From Spartinivicinus marinus (GTDB lineage Bacteria > Pseudomonadota > Gammaproteobacteria > Pseudomonadales > Zooshikellaceae), in assembly GCF_026309355.1 (NCBI RefSeq), contig NZ_JAPJZK010000001.1, positions 2,996,501 through 3,060,500 on the forward strand: a stretch of DNA of 64,000 bases, read 5' to 3'. A model generated the notes under the pieces. It searched no databases and had not been told where the DNA came from. It saw only the letters and a program-made list of their open reading frames with translations. Below, in pieces: positions 43,330-51,711 of the stretch. Every line of letters starts with the position of its first letter. Position 1 is the first letter of the stretch. The translations under genes and the position numbers were made by a program.

Positions 43330-43896
43330 ATGAGTAAAATGTTTGCAAACAGCTCTATTTTAGCTTTGTTGGCGTTCGCAGCAGGGATTTTTTGCATTCA
43401 GTTGGATGCGTTTGCACTTAATTTAGCTTTACCTCAAATTGGTATTGATTTGTCTGCATCAGAAGGTGGGTTGAAGTGGGTTATTAGTGTTTATTTATTA
43501 TCAGTCTATGTCAGTATTAGTGATGAATATATGCTTGGGGTTGTCGCTGTAGTATTTATATCAGCGCCTAAATTATCATCATTTGGTATGTATTTAATAG
43601 GCATCACTATTTGTGCAGTTTTTCTTGGTATAGCGAATGCGTTAACTTTAGTTGCAACGCAGTCCGTTGTTAGCCCTGTTGTAGCTGGTACAGCTTCTGG
43701 AATCACGAAAACAACAATCACATTAGCCGCTGGGTTGGGTGTAGTATTAACTGGAAAGGCTGCTGATCAGGCGATAGGGCTTTCAGCTGACCACATAATT
43801 CAGTCAATTTCAGTTAACATAGGCTGGTTCTATTTTTCTATTTTTGTATTTATCTGTCTATGGCGAGGACTCAAAAGTATTAGGTTAGTAGTTTAA
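43330..43896 (+). pseudogene. MFS drug transporter with internal deletion
   Basis: 188 residues where ~450-500 are expected. The first ~55 (IQLDAFALNLALPQIGIDLS, KWVISVYLLSV) are the first transmembrane helices of a DHA2/EmrB-type MFS pump with its LD-x-xNLALP motif; immediately afterwards the protein resembles late helices (LIGITICAVFLGIANALTLV, VVAGTASGITKTTITLAAGL). An in-frame deletion of the middle (~8 helices) explains this. The frame is still open and has an ATG, so a product may be made, but not a working transporter. Confidence 0.65.
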
Positions 43897-43930
43897 TGCT
43901 AAATCACTTCTGGGCACCCCTAATAATTGT

Positions 43931-44007
43931 TGGCCGGTAGCTTAATTTGGCAGAGCACACTCCTGATAAAGGTGGGTGAGGTGGTTCAAATCCTTCCCGG
44001 CCAACCA
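43931..44007 (+). tRNA. tRNA-Ile(GAT)-like gene, probably degenerate
   Basis: 77 bases including CCA. Acceptor TGGCCGG/CCGGCCA pairs fully; D-arm GCTT...GAGC; anticodon loop CTGATAA with GAT at 43965-43967; T-loop TTCAAAT. But the anticodon stem CACTC/AGGTG has a C-A pair next to the loop and the T-stem GGTGG/CCTTC has a T-T mismatch. Ile-GAT genes normally sit in rRNA operons; this one is alone. It could be a divergent or pseudo tRNA. Confidence 0.6.
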
Positions 44008-44024
44008 TATTGTTTTTACAAGTA

Positions 44025-45218
44025 TTAACAAGTAAATAATGATATTTCAGTATTGGTACCGGGTATTTGGTGTTTACCTAGATCGATCCAAGGTCCTTGG
44101 TGATATTGAGTAAGCGGTTCAGAAATAATCACTTTTTGATTAAGCTGCTTACAAAGAGACTCTAGTTTGGCGGCCTCATTTGCAGCCTTGCCTACTACGG
44201 TAAATTCTACTCGTCCAGAGGTGCCAATATTACCATAGTAGACTGGCCCTGAATGCAAGCCTATTCCATAACTAATTGGTGGTAAACTATCTTTGGCACG
44301 AATTTCATTTAAAACAGCGATTCTTAATTCCGCATCTTTTACAGCTAATAGTGTACGTTTACAGGCCGCTTCCCAGTTGGCGAAGTTTTGTTTGTCTACT
44401 GGGAAAATAGCTAATACAGCATCACCAATAAATCGAAGTACTTCCCCACCTTGATTGAGTACTGCACCTGCAAGACAGTCAAAGTATTGATTAAGTAATG
44501 CTAAGTACTCATCAGGCGGTAGTTTTTCAGATAGTCTGGTTGAATTTCTTAAATCTGAAAACCAAATAATAGCGTCAATGGCTTCTCCTTCACCTCGTTG
44601 TACCATGCCGGATAAAACGCGTTTTCCTGTAGTATTACCCAAGTAAGCACATATCAATGATAAAGCTGTTTCATGCCTGATCAATATTTCTAAGCCTCTC
44701 GTTGCGGCTCTAACAATTTGTTGAATACGTTTGACTTCAAGCTCTGTAAAACCGCTGGCTCGGTTAGTCGCTAGACTAATTGCACCAATTTCACCTTCAG
44801 AAAAGTTGAGAGGCAAAACCAGATAATCTGTCATTCCTTGGGCTTTTAGCTCGCTAAGTATCGGGAAGTCTAACGGCTCACTTGAAAGCGTTAGATGTCG
44901 ACGAATGATGGTTGTTGCACCATTACATACTGGATGAAAAGGGCTCAGTAAATAACTGTCTCGCTCTAGCAGGCCTTGAGTTGCTTTATTAACAACGACA
45001 TCTGAGCTGGCGCGAGTCCAGTAGTAGCTGATGCCTGATAATTGAGGGTGGAGAATTTGATGTAAAATTCTTACCCTTTCTAAAGGTAGGTTTACTTGTA
45101 GCATCTGCCCTACAAGCTTTTTTACCCATTCTGAAGGTGCATTTACATCAATAATAGAAGTAGCCGCCCATTCAACAACAGGATCAGGCCACTTATAGGG
45201 AGCTGTGTCATTTGACAT
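44025..45218 (-). CDS. Class III adenylate/guanylate cyclase with GAF-like domain
   Basis: 397 residues from the ATG at 45218 (AAGG with a 7-base spacer; an upstream TTG at 45308 lacks one). N-terminal ~30-190 looks like a GAF sensor (YLVLPLNFSEGEIGAISLAT, GFTELEVKRIQQIVRAATRG). The cyclase domain at ~215-385 has AIIWFSDLRNSTRLSEKLP (metal Asp), YFDCLAGAVLNQGGEVLRFI-GDAVLAIFP, and GIGLHSGPVYYGNIGTSGRV. It would make cAMP or cGMP in the cytoplasm; ligand unknown. Substrate choice is not decided by eye. Confidence 0.85.
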   Translation of the reverse strand: MSNDTAPYKWPDPVVEWAATSIIDVNAPSEWVKKLVGQMLQVNLPLERVRILHQILHPQLSGISYYWTRASSDVVVNKATQGLLERDSYLLSPFHPVCNGATTIIRRHLTLSSEPLDFPILSELKAQGMTDYLVLPLNFSEGEIGAISLATNRASGFTELEVKRIQQIVRAATRGLEILIRHETALSLICAYLGNTTGKRVLSGMVQRGEGEAIDAIIWFSDLRNSTRLSEKLPPDEYLALLNQYFDCLAGAVLNQGGEVLRFIGDAVLAIFPVDKQNFANWEAACKRTLLAVKDAELRIAVLNEIRAKDSLPPISYGIGLHSGPVYYGNIGTSGRVEFTVVGKAANEAAKLESLCKQLNQKVIISEPLTQYHQGPWIDLGKHQIPGTNTEISLFTC

Positions 45219-45536
45219 CAGTACACCTTCATTTACAACTGTTAGTGAAAAAAGGACCTCTAGTAATTGTTTATAGTCTCTTTCTGAGTATCTAAAGGTA
45301 GTAAACAATTATTGGAGATGCCTTAATTATCTTACCCTTAGATTGATTTTAGTGAAATAATCTTATAGATGTGTTTAATAGGCGAAATTTATTATTTGTT
45401 TATAAAATAGACTCAGGATTCAGTTAGCGGTAGGGGATCTGAAAGAGCTGGTTATATTATGAACTTTTGAAGGTACTATCTGAACATAACATAACCAAGA
45501 CTGGAGGTGGTAACTATAAAGATAAATGCCAAGCGA
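45219..45536. other. Intergenic region, no gene seen
   Basis: About 320 AT-rich bases upstream of the cyclase and downstream of the PEP-CTERM gene (both leftward). Coding-like frames are absent; only the upstream extension of the cyclase frame (TTG 45308) enters it. Confidence 0.4.
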
Positions 45537-46175
45537 CTAACTAATGGTTTTACGCCTTAATAACCCTAAACCTGCTAGTAATGTTAGGCCTAGTGTGCCG
45601 GGTAAAGGAATGCTTTCGACTTTAGCGCTAAACCTTACATCATCAAGAAATATATGAAGTGGCTCGTTGCCATTATAGCCATAGCGAAAAACTACTTTGG
45701 TAATTAACGTCTCGCTTACAAAGCCAATAAACTGATCTGTCCAGTCATTCATGTTGGCTTCTGCTGATATAGTTTCAATTTCACCAGTATTAGTAAATAT
45801 ATCAAGATAAGCTGTGAAGTTATTAGTGCAGCAAGTATCATCATTACCAAAAAACAAACCCAGTGCGGTAATTGGGTTTGTAAACGTCATGGAAATTGGG
45901 TCTGGATAACTATTGGTAGTTAATCCATACTTGCCTGAAGGTGTGTTGCTACCACTAAATACATCAGCAGGTGCTCTGTAAGTGCCTGTACTTGAAGAAA
46001 ATTGAATACCAGTGGCAAACTGATTATCTTCAAAGTTTTCAAGTGTAAAGTTAGCTTGGTCACCAAGCCCATCTACTGAATTCACCTGGGTTATCAGGCT
46101 AGCAGATGCTGAGTTAAAATATCCTCCCCCTATAGTTAAACAGAATAGCGCTGATAATACATTGATTTTCTTCAT
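45537..46175 (-). CDS. PEP-CTERM-type exported protein
   Basis: 212 residues from the ATG at 46175 (AAGGAG 9 bases upstream), beginning with a signal peptide (MKKINVLSALFCLTIGGGYF). The mature part is beta-rich and Cys-pair containing (FGNDDTCCTNNFTAYLDIFT), and ends in a variant sorting signal: IPLPGTLGLTLLAGLGLL then RRK. The P-x-P, hydrophobic helix and terminal arginines are the PEP-CTERM pattern, cleaved by an exosortase that should be elsewhere in the genome. Such proteins go to the surface or matrix. No exosortase gene is in the window. Confidence 0.75.
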   Translation of the reverse strand: MKKINVLSALFCLTIGGGYFNSASASLITQVNSVDGLGDQANFTLENFEDNQFATGIQFSSSTGTYRAPADVFSGSNTPSGKYGLTTNSYPDPISMTFTNPITALGLFFGNDDTCCTNNFTAYLDIFTNTGEIETISAEANMNDWTDQFIGFVSETLITKVVFRYGYNGNEPLHIFLDDVRFSAKVESIPLPGTLGLTLLAGLGLLRRKTIS

Positions 46176-46330
46176 TGGGCTTACTCCTTGCCTTGTTATT
46201 TTAGCTTTACCACTTTTAAATAAACTAACGATAAAATGCAATACGACCTTAGCATTCTTTTTGCGCTATTTGCATTGGCTATTTATAAGCTTGAAGTTGA
46301 ATATGTAAAGTTATGTGATTAAGGTAGCGT

Positions 46331-47053
46331 ATGGATTGGATAATTCTAATGATAGCTGCATTAGTGACATCCACTATTAGTGGAGTGTTAGGTTTTGCTG
46401 GCGGCCAATTATTTTTAGGTATTTTGCCTATTTACTTACCAAGCTCCGTTGTTATTCCTATGTATGGCGCTAATCAATTGGTGAGTAATAGCTCTAGGTT
46501 TCTTTTTGCTTTTAGGTGCGTTCATTGGGAGGTAGTTGGTGCTTTCTTGAGTGGATCTATTATAGGTGTATTGACTGCTAGTTTAGTTGTCATTAATTTT
46601 AACTTTAACTATTTTCCACTGTTGATTGGTTTATTCATTTTGCTAAGCACTTGGACGCAACTATTCAGCTGGCTAAATCGTTTGAACTACTCTATGTGGC
46701 TTATTGGCTGCTTGCAGTCTGGACTAGGTGTAATTGTTGGTGCAACAGGCCCTTTGGCAACTGCTGTGTTGACAGATAGGGGGTTGACTAAAGATGGAGT
46801 AGTAGCAACTAATGCCGTACTAATGGCAATCAGCCATGTTTTTAAAGTGGTTGTCTATGGAGCTTTAGGTTATTCAATTTTAGGTTATTGGCCGCTTATC
46901 ATTATGCTTGCTATTGCGAGTGTGATAGGTACATATATTGGTACAAAAGTACGCCATAAGCTGAGTAACAAAAGCTTTTCTTCTATAGTAAAGTGGGTAC
47001 TTACGTTGGTAGCTGTTAACTTGATTGTTCAGTCACTGTATATGAATTTCTAA
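46331..47053 (+). CDS. TauE/SafE-family membrane transporter
   Basis: 240 residues with about eight hydrophobic helices. N-terminal TISGVLGFAGGQLFLGILPI and the second-half repeat GVIVGATGPLATAVLTDRGL are the paired motifs of the TauE/SafE anion-exporter family (sulphite, sulphonate or similar). Inner membrane. The HAD gene starts immediately after its stop, so they are one operon, though a link in function is unclear. Confidence 0.85.
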   Translation: MDWIILMIAALVTSTISGVLGFAGGQLFLGILPIYLPSSVVIPMYGANQLVSNSSRFLFAFRCVHWEVVGAFLSGSIIGVLTASLVVINFNFNYFPLLIGLFILLSTWTQLFSWLNRLNYSMWLIGCLQSGLGVIVGATGPLATAVLTDRGLTKDGVVATNAVLMAISHVFKVVVYGALGYSILGYWPLIIMLAIASVIGTYIGTKVRHKLSNKSFSSIVKWVLTLVAVNLIVQSLYMNF

Positions 47054-47872
47054 GTGCAAATGAAGTTGGTAAGTGTGAATTATTTAGATGTCATAGATTA
47101 TAGTAAGATCAAAGGAATTATACTCGATATTGATGGCACATTAGTGTTGAATAATTTAGCTTTACCTGGGGCTGTAGATGCCATTGCCAAGCTTAGAGGA
47201 GCAGGGATAATCTTGCAGTTTGTGACTAACACCACTGGGCGTTCTCCAGAACAGCTATCAGTGATGTTAACCAAGCTTGGTTTTGATATTAAATCGCATG
47301 AAATACAGACATCAGTTTCCGCCTGTAAATACTATATATCAACCCATTTTGCTGGAAAATCAGGGTATTTAGCTATACCCGAAGCAACAAAACAGATGTT
47401 GCCAGAAGTAGGTCACACAGAGGAAAATCCAGCTTTTGTTATTTTGGGGGATCTAGATTATGGGTTTAATTATGAAGTATTAAATCGAGTATTTAATTTT
47501 ATACGTCAAGGAGCGCAGTTAATAGCATTCCATCGTAACCCTTATTATTTTAAAGAAGGAAAAACCTGGTTGGATAGTGGGGCTTTTACTAGTGCACTAG
47601 AGTCTATCACTCAACAAACGGCTGTTATTACAGGGAAGCCATCACCTACTTTATTTGATAGTGCAGTTAATGTTATGGGGTTATTGAAGGAGCAAGTGCT
47701 TGTGGTAGGAGATGATGTTGATAGTGATATTCAAGGTGCTAAAAATGCAGAACTAGCATCCCTATTGGTAGGTACAGGAAAGTTTACACCAGAACAATTA
47801 AGTAAGGATAACATAAGCTCAAATAAATTCATTTCTGAAATAAAAGATCTATTATGTATTTTAGATATTTAA
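47054..47872 (+). CDS. HAD-IIA hydrolase, LHPP/HDHD2-like
   Basis: 272 residues. HAD motif I LDIDGTLV (nucleophile D25, D27), motif II TNTTGRS (~59), a class IIA cap (SALESITQ region ~150-190), motif III TGKPSP (~198) and motif IV GDDVDSDI (~220). Resembles the LHPP/HDHD2 branch of NagD-like phosphatases. The start is a GTG directly following the TauE stop; an ATG at 47060 is the alternative. Confidence 0.85.
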   Translation: MQMKLVSVNYLDVIDYSKIKGIILDIDGTLVLNNLALPGAVDAIAKLRGAGIILQFVTNTTGRSPEQLSVMLTKLGFDIKSHEIQTSVSACKYYISTHFAGKSGYLAIPEATKQMLPEVGHTEENPAFVILGDLDYGFNYEVLNRVFNFIRQGAQLIAFHRNPYYFKEGKTWLDSGAFTSALESITQQTAVITGKPSPTLFDSAVNVMGLLKEQVLVVGDDVDSDIQGAKNAELASLLVGTGKFTPEQLSKDNISSNKFISEIKDLLCILDI

Positions 47873-47941
47873 TATAAATTAGTAAGTGAAACTTTACATT
47901 GGTGGTTAAGTGCATATAACAGTTATTAGTAGGCATTAGGA

Positions 47942-48760
47942 CTAAAGCCTATTTGCAAAATCAATAAGCGGCAAACCATCAACAATAGTTAGATTATTCG
48001 CCATAAAAAAATCTTCACTACTGTTGCTAAGTAATGCAACTATTAAACAGTTAGAAGCGATAGCGCCATCCATCCATTCAGGGTCAAAAGGGGATAAGCT
48101 GCGAAGCTCCTCTAATGTTTTTGGTGCTAGTTGATTTGCCAGTTTAATAAAGTCTGATTTTGCACATTTATCTTTAGTTAGTGGTACAGCTAAATGTTCT
48201 AGATAACGTTTTTCACCGCCGGTATAAATAAATGAATCTATTGGCTTGGGTAGCTGGCTGGTTAACCAGTCGATACACGGTTTGATGTTTCTATTTTCTG
48301 GTTTGTCAGATAAATTAAATTGTTGGGTTAAATAATTTAAGCCATACGAATAAAATAGTGTTTCTTGATCGGGTTGAATAAGTTGAATGCTGCCACCACC
48401 AGCGTCAATTATCGTATAATCATTAGAATAGCCATGGTGCTGACAAGCTAAACGAATTAACTCTGCTTCTTGCTGTTGGGTTATTACTTTCAGTGGAATT
48501 GAAAGTTTGTTGCACGCTTGTTCGGCGTGCTCTCTTAATGTTGTATTATTTCTAAGGGCGGCAGTACCCATAGCTAAAATTGGCTCATTTACTGAGAACT
48601 CGTTTAACAGGTTTTTAAGCTGAGTATATATTGTATGGCAGTCATATTTATGCTGTATCCACTTCCAGCTTCTTAAGCAGTACTTGACTAGTTCAACAGA
48701 CTCTAAGTGGTAAAGTTTTGCTGAATGACTGCCCAGGTCAATAAACCATTTATACTGCAT
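47942..48760 (-). CDS. Ppx/GppA-like phosphatase protein
   Basis: 272 residues, shorter than exopolyphosphatase PPX (~500) and lacking its C-terminal domains. The ASKHA motifs are present: IDLGSHSAKLYHL (phosphate 1), MGTAALRNN, the catalytic-type Glu in QQQEAELIRLA, and IDAGGGSIQLIQP. Ppx/GppA proteins hydrolyse polyphosphate or pppGpp. Translation starts within the 3' end of the TetR gene (11-base overlap), so the two are coupled. Only the N-terminal catalytic core is present, so activity may be specialised. Confidence 0.75.
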   Translation of the reverse strand: MQYKWFIDLGSHSAKLYHLESVELVKYCLRSWKWIQHKYDCHTIYTQLKNLLNEFSVNEPILAMGTAALRNNTTLREHAEQACNKLSIPLKVITQQQEAELIRLACQHHGYSNDYTIIDAGGGSIQLIQPDQETLFYSYGLNYLTQQFNLSDKPENRNIKPCIDWLTSQLPKPIDSFIYTGGEKRYLEHLAVPLTKDKCAKSDFIKLANQLAPKTLEELRSLSPFDPEWMDGAIASNCLIVALLSNSSEDFFMANNLTIVDGLPLIDFANRL

Positions 48761-49421
48761 CTATTGCCTCAAATAGTAAGGAAGGGGAGGTTAGCTCTGG
48801 GAGTGTTTTCAGTTCATATAAAGCTTTTTTAGTAAAAAAAGCCAATTCTATAGCCATAATTTGAAAGATGCTTTCGTGAATCCATTGTTTGGTTAATCGA
48901 TTGTTGTCTGACAAAACAGCGGTTCGTAAAAAGCTAACCCATGAAGTCATTGTAATCCAGCAGTGATTGCTTAATGCCTTTAATTGGATGTCACTGGCTG
49001 TCATATAGCCCTCTGTACGTAGGGCATTATAAATAGCTTCGGCTGACTGCAGGCAGAACCGAGAAAACTGCTTGTATCTTTCATGCAATATCGGGTCAGA
49101 AACTAACAGGTGTTCCAAGTCTTGGTGGAAAAACCGATAACACCACATGCATTGTACAACTGCTGTTAAGTAATGCTGTTTGTCTGTAAGTGTGATAGAG
49201 CGGCTTTCAGGCAATACTAAAACGCTCTGTAAGTCATTTTCATACTTAAGATAAATCTGATAAATGATCTCTTGTTTATTTTTAAAGTGGTAATACAGAT
49301 TGCCTGGTGATATTCCTAAGTGAGAAGCAATATGGTTTGTTGTCACGTTTCGCTCCCCTTGCTCGTTAAAGAGAGCCAAGCTGGTGTTAATGATCTTATC
49401 TCGTGTTTTAGGTTTTGCCAC
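48750..49421 (-). CDS. TetR-family transcriptional regulator
   Basis: 223 residues. N-terminal TetR helix-turn-helix (IINTSLALFNEQGERNVTTN, HLGISPGNLYYHFKNKQEII). The C-terminal ligand domain is all-helical. Equivalent TetR genes precede the coniferyl aldehyde dehydrogenase in Pseudomonas (PA0367-PA0366), so it probably represses that locus, transcribed divergently. Three tandem 18-bp repeats lie 13 bases upstream of its start. Confidence 0.88.
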   Translation of the reverse strand: MAKPKTRDKIINTSLALFNEQGERNVTTNHIASHLGISPGNLYYHFKNKQEIIYQIYLKYENDLQSVLVLPESRSITLTDKQHYLTAVVQCMWCYRFFHQDLEHLLVSDPILHERYKQFSRFCLQSAEAIYNALRTEGYMTASDIQLKALSNHCWITMTSWVSFLRTAVLSDNNRLTKQWIHESIFQIMAIELAFFTKKALYELKTLPELTSPSLLFEAIDAV

Positions 49422-49434
49422 AAATAAACCTGTT

Positions 49435-49488
49435 AAATCTATAAAAGCTATTAAGTTTATAAAGCTTATTAAATCTATAGCTGCTATT
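49435..49488. promoter_or_regulatory. Three tandem 18-bp repeats, candidate TetR operator
   Basis: AAATCTATAAAAGCTATT (49435-49452), AAGTTTATAAAGCTTATT (49453-49470) and AAATCTATAGCTGCTATT (49471-49488) follow with no gap, in the divergent region between the TetR start (49421) and the aldehyde dehydrogenase start. Units agree at about 12-14 of 18 bases. Position suggests a repressor binding array. Confidence 0.55.
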
Positions 49489-49580
49489 GACTATTTAGAG
49501 TAATAACTCTAATAATGTTATCAGTGACAAGCAGTAAAAGGAATACAAGTTAACGTCCTTCTTGCTGGAGAAGATCAATT

Positions 49581-51011
49581 ATGGCCATACCTGCTGCTCA
49601 AATGCGTTCAACAACAGAGCTTAACCCTTTACTTGATCGACTTCGGGATCTTCAGTGTGGGTTTCGAAAGCAACCTATGCCAACGGTTTTGGAGCGAACT
49701 GAATGGCTAGCTAAATTGAAGCAGGTATTGCTGGATGCCCAGGATCAGCTGGTTACTGCTTTAAACGAAGATTTTGGTAACAGAGCGACACCAGAAACTA
49801 TGCTGGGTGAAATCATGCCAAGCATTCAGGGCATCAATTATGCCATGAAACGCATCAAACGTTGGATGAAACCAAGCAAGCGTCATGTAGGGTTGCAGTT
49901 ACAGCCGGCGAAAGCAAAAGTCATCTACCAGCCTCTGGGTGTTGTCGGCATTATTGTGCCTTGGAATTATCCCATTTATTTAGCCATGGGGCCTTTAACA
50001 ACCGCATTGGCAGCAGGTAATCGAGCTTATTTGAAGCTTTCTGAATATACACCCAAAACCTCAGCATTATTAGCTGAACTATTAACCAATAATTTTCCTG
50101 ATGATTTAGTTGCTGTAGCCACTGGTGATGCTCAAGTGGGGATTAATTTTTCTAAACTGCCTTTTGATCACTTGTTATTTACTGGCTCAACCCAGGTGGG
50201 GCATGCGGTAATGGCGGCAGCAGCAGAAAACCTTACCCCAGTAACACTAGAGTTGGGTGGTAAGTCGCCAGTGATTATTGATAAGGATTTTCCCATTGCT
50301 GAAGCGGCTGAACGTATTTGTTTTGGTAAAGCATTTAATGCTGGGCAAACCTGCGTGGCACCTGATTATATTTTATTACCAAAGTCGCAGGAAAATAATT
50401 TTATTAATGCTTTTAAAGCCTGCTTCAATAAAATGTATAGCAGTAATCAACAGCACTACAGTTGTATTATCAATGAAAGGCAATATCAGCGTTTACAAGA
50501 TTGGTTGGTAGATGCTACCCAGCAAGGTGCCACAATACATAAAATGGAAAGTGTTGCTGAGGATGCTGAGCAAGGCTGCATGACAATGCATTTAGTTGCT
50601 AATACAAAACCTGGAATGAAGATAAGACAGCAGGAAGTATTTGGGCCGATTTTACCAATAGTGGGCTATGAAAATCTTGATGAAGCAATCGGGCTAGTAA
50701 ATTCCGGGCCACGGCCATTAGCACTATATTATTTCGGTTTAGATGAAAACCAACAAGAAAAAGTCCTGACTCATACCCATTCAGGAGGGGTATGTATTAA
50801 CGATACTATGATGCATGTGGCGGTAGATGACTTACCCTTTGGGGGGGTTGGTCACTCAGGAATGGGACAATATCATGGACATGAAGGATTTTTAACATTT
50901 TCAAAAGCTAAACCAGTGTTTAGTAAGGGTAAATTTAATGGAGCTAAGCTGGTTTATCCACCGTATAAACAGCCTATTTTAAAATTACTGTACCGATTTT
51001 TTGTTAGATAA
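49581..51011 (+). CDS. Coniferyl-aldehyde-dehydrogenase-type aldehyde dehydrogenase
   Basis: 476 residues. Conserved N129 (VPWNYP), E224 (TLELGGKSP), C258 (NAGQTCVAPDY), GSTQVGHAVM (NAD binding) and PFGGVGHSGMGQYHG. The class without the usual N-terminal extra sequence and with a hydrophobic C terminus (LLYRFFVR) corresponds to the coniferyl/fatty aldehyde dehydrogenase group, which is often membrane-associated. In Pseudomonas it stands with the next two genes. Oxidises an aldehyde to the acid with NAD; natural substrate unknown. Confidence 0.88.
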   Translation: MAIPAAQMRSTTELNPLLDRLRDLQCGFRKQPMPTVLERTEWLAKLKQVLLDAQDQLVTALNEDFGNRATPETMLGEIMPSIQGINYAMKRIKRWMKPSKRHVGLQLQPAKAKVIYQPLGVVGIIVPWNYPIYLAMGPLTTALAAGNRAYLKLSEYTPKTSALLAELLTNNFPDDLVAVATGDAQVGINFSKLPFDHLLFTGSTQVGHAVMAAAAENLTPVTLELGGKSPVIIDKDFPIAEAAERICFGKAFNAGQTCVAPDYILLPKSQENNFINAFKACFNKMYSSNQQHYSCIINERQYQRLQDWLVDATQQGATIHKMESVAEDAEQGCMTMHLVANTKPGMKIRQQEVFGPILPIVGYENLDEAIGLVNSGPRPLALYYFGLDENQQEKVLTHTHSGGVCINDTMMHVAVDDLPFGGVGHSGMGQYHGHEGFLTFSKAKPVFSKGKFNGAKLVYPPYKQPILKLLYRFFVR

Positions 51012-51025
51012 TCTTACAGTGATTT

Positions 51026-51709
51026 GTGCCAATATCTTTAATAATAAAATACACAAATATGCCTGCTGATAAATACAATGAAAGTGGTGTTGCTTTATCT
51101 AATAAATATTTTTCATCTAATAAGCATTTTATGTTGAAACGCCGTCAGCTTTTAAAAGTGGGAGCTGTTGGTTCGTTGGTGCTCTCGGGTGTGATTGTTG
51201 TTAATCAGCTGGCTGATAATCGCTTTAGTGAAAAAACAACAGGCTATCAATTTCTGAATTCAGCTGATATTGTCTTCTTGAGTGCAGTTACACCTGTTAT
51301 TTTAGGGATAAATACAGCTGAGTTAAGAGCAGATCAGGTCAGGCAGGGACTAAACTGGGGGCTTGCACAACAAAAAGCTTTTCTAAAGCAGCTAGATGAA
51401 AAGCTAGCTTATTTATCGCCTGCATTACAACTTGAACTGAGAGAATTGTTAGATTTGGTGGGTTCTCCTTTCAGTCGGTGGCTGATTACAGGTATCCACA
51501 GTAGCTGGGAAAACACTTCAACATTAGCCATAGAAAATTTTTTACGACGCTGGCAGACCAGTCGTATTAAGTTATTACGTAAAGCCCACCATGGTTTAAC
51601 GCAATTATGCATTATGGCTTGGTATAGTTTGTCTGATAGCTGGCCTGCTATTGGTTATCCTGGCCCTCCTTTTCAGCAGACGTTAATTACACCCTCTAAT
51701 CAATTTTAA
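51026..51709 (+). CDS. Tat-exported protein, partner of the GMC oxidoreductase
   Basis: 227 residues as given, but the true start may be the ATG at 51131 (MLKRRQLLKVGAVGSLVLSG), a twin-arginine signal peptide with KRRQLLK and a hydrophobic core; the upstream 35 residues are of low coding character and no Shine-Dalgarno helps. The mature part is helical. Similar to gluconate-2-dehydrogenase subunit 3-like proteins that accompany GMC enzymes. It sits between the aldehyde dehydrogenase and the GMC gene with 2-base spacing to the latter, so probably a structural partner exported with it. Confidence 0.7.
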   Translation: MPISLIIKYTNMPADKYNESGVALSNKYFSSNKHFMLKRRQLLKVGAVGSLVLSGVIVVNQLADNRFSEKTTGYQFLNSADIVFLSAVTPVILGINTAELRADQVRQGLNWGLAQQKAFLKQLDEKLAYLSPALQLELRELLDLVGSPFSRWLITGIHSSWENTSTLAIENFLRRWQTSRIKLLRKAHHGLTQLCIMAWYSLSDSWPAIGYPGPPFQQTLITPSNQF

Positions 51710-51711
51710 AT

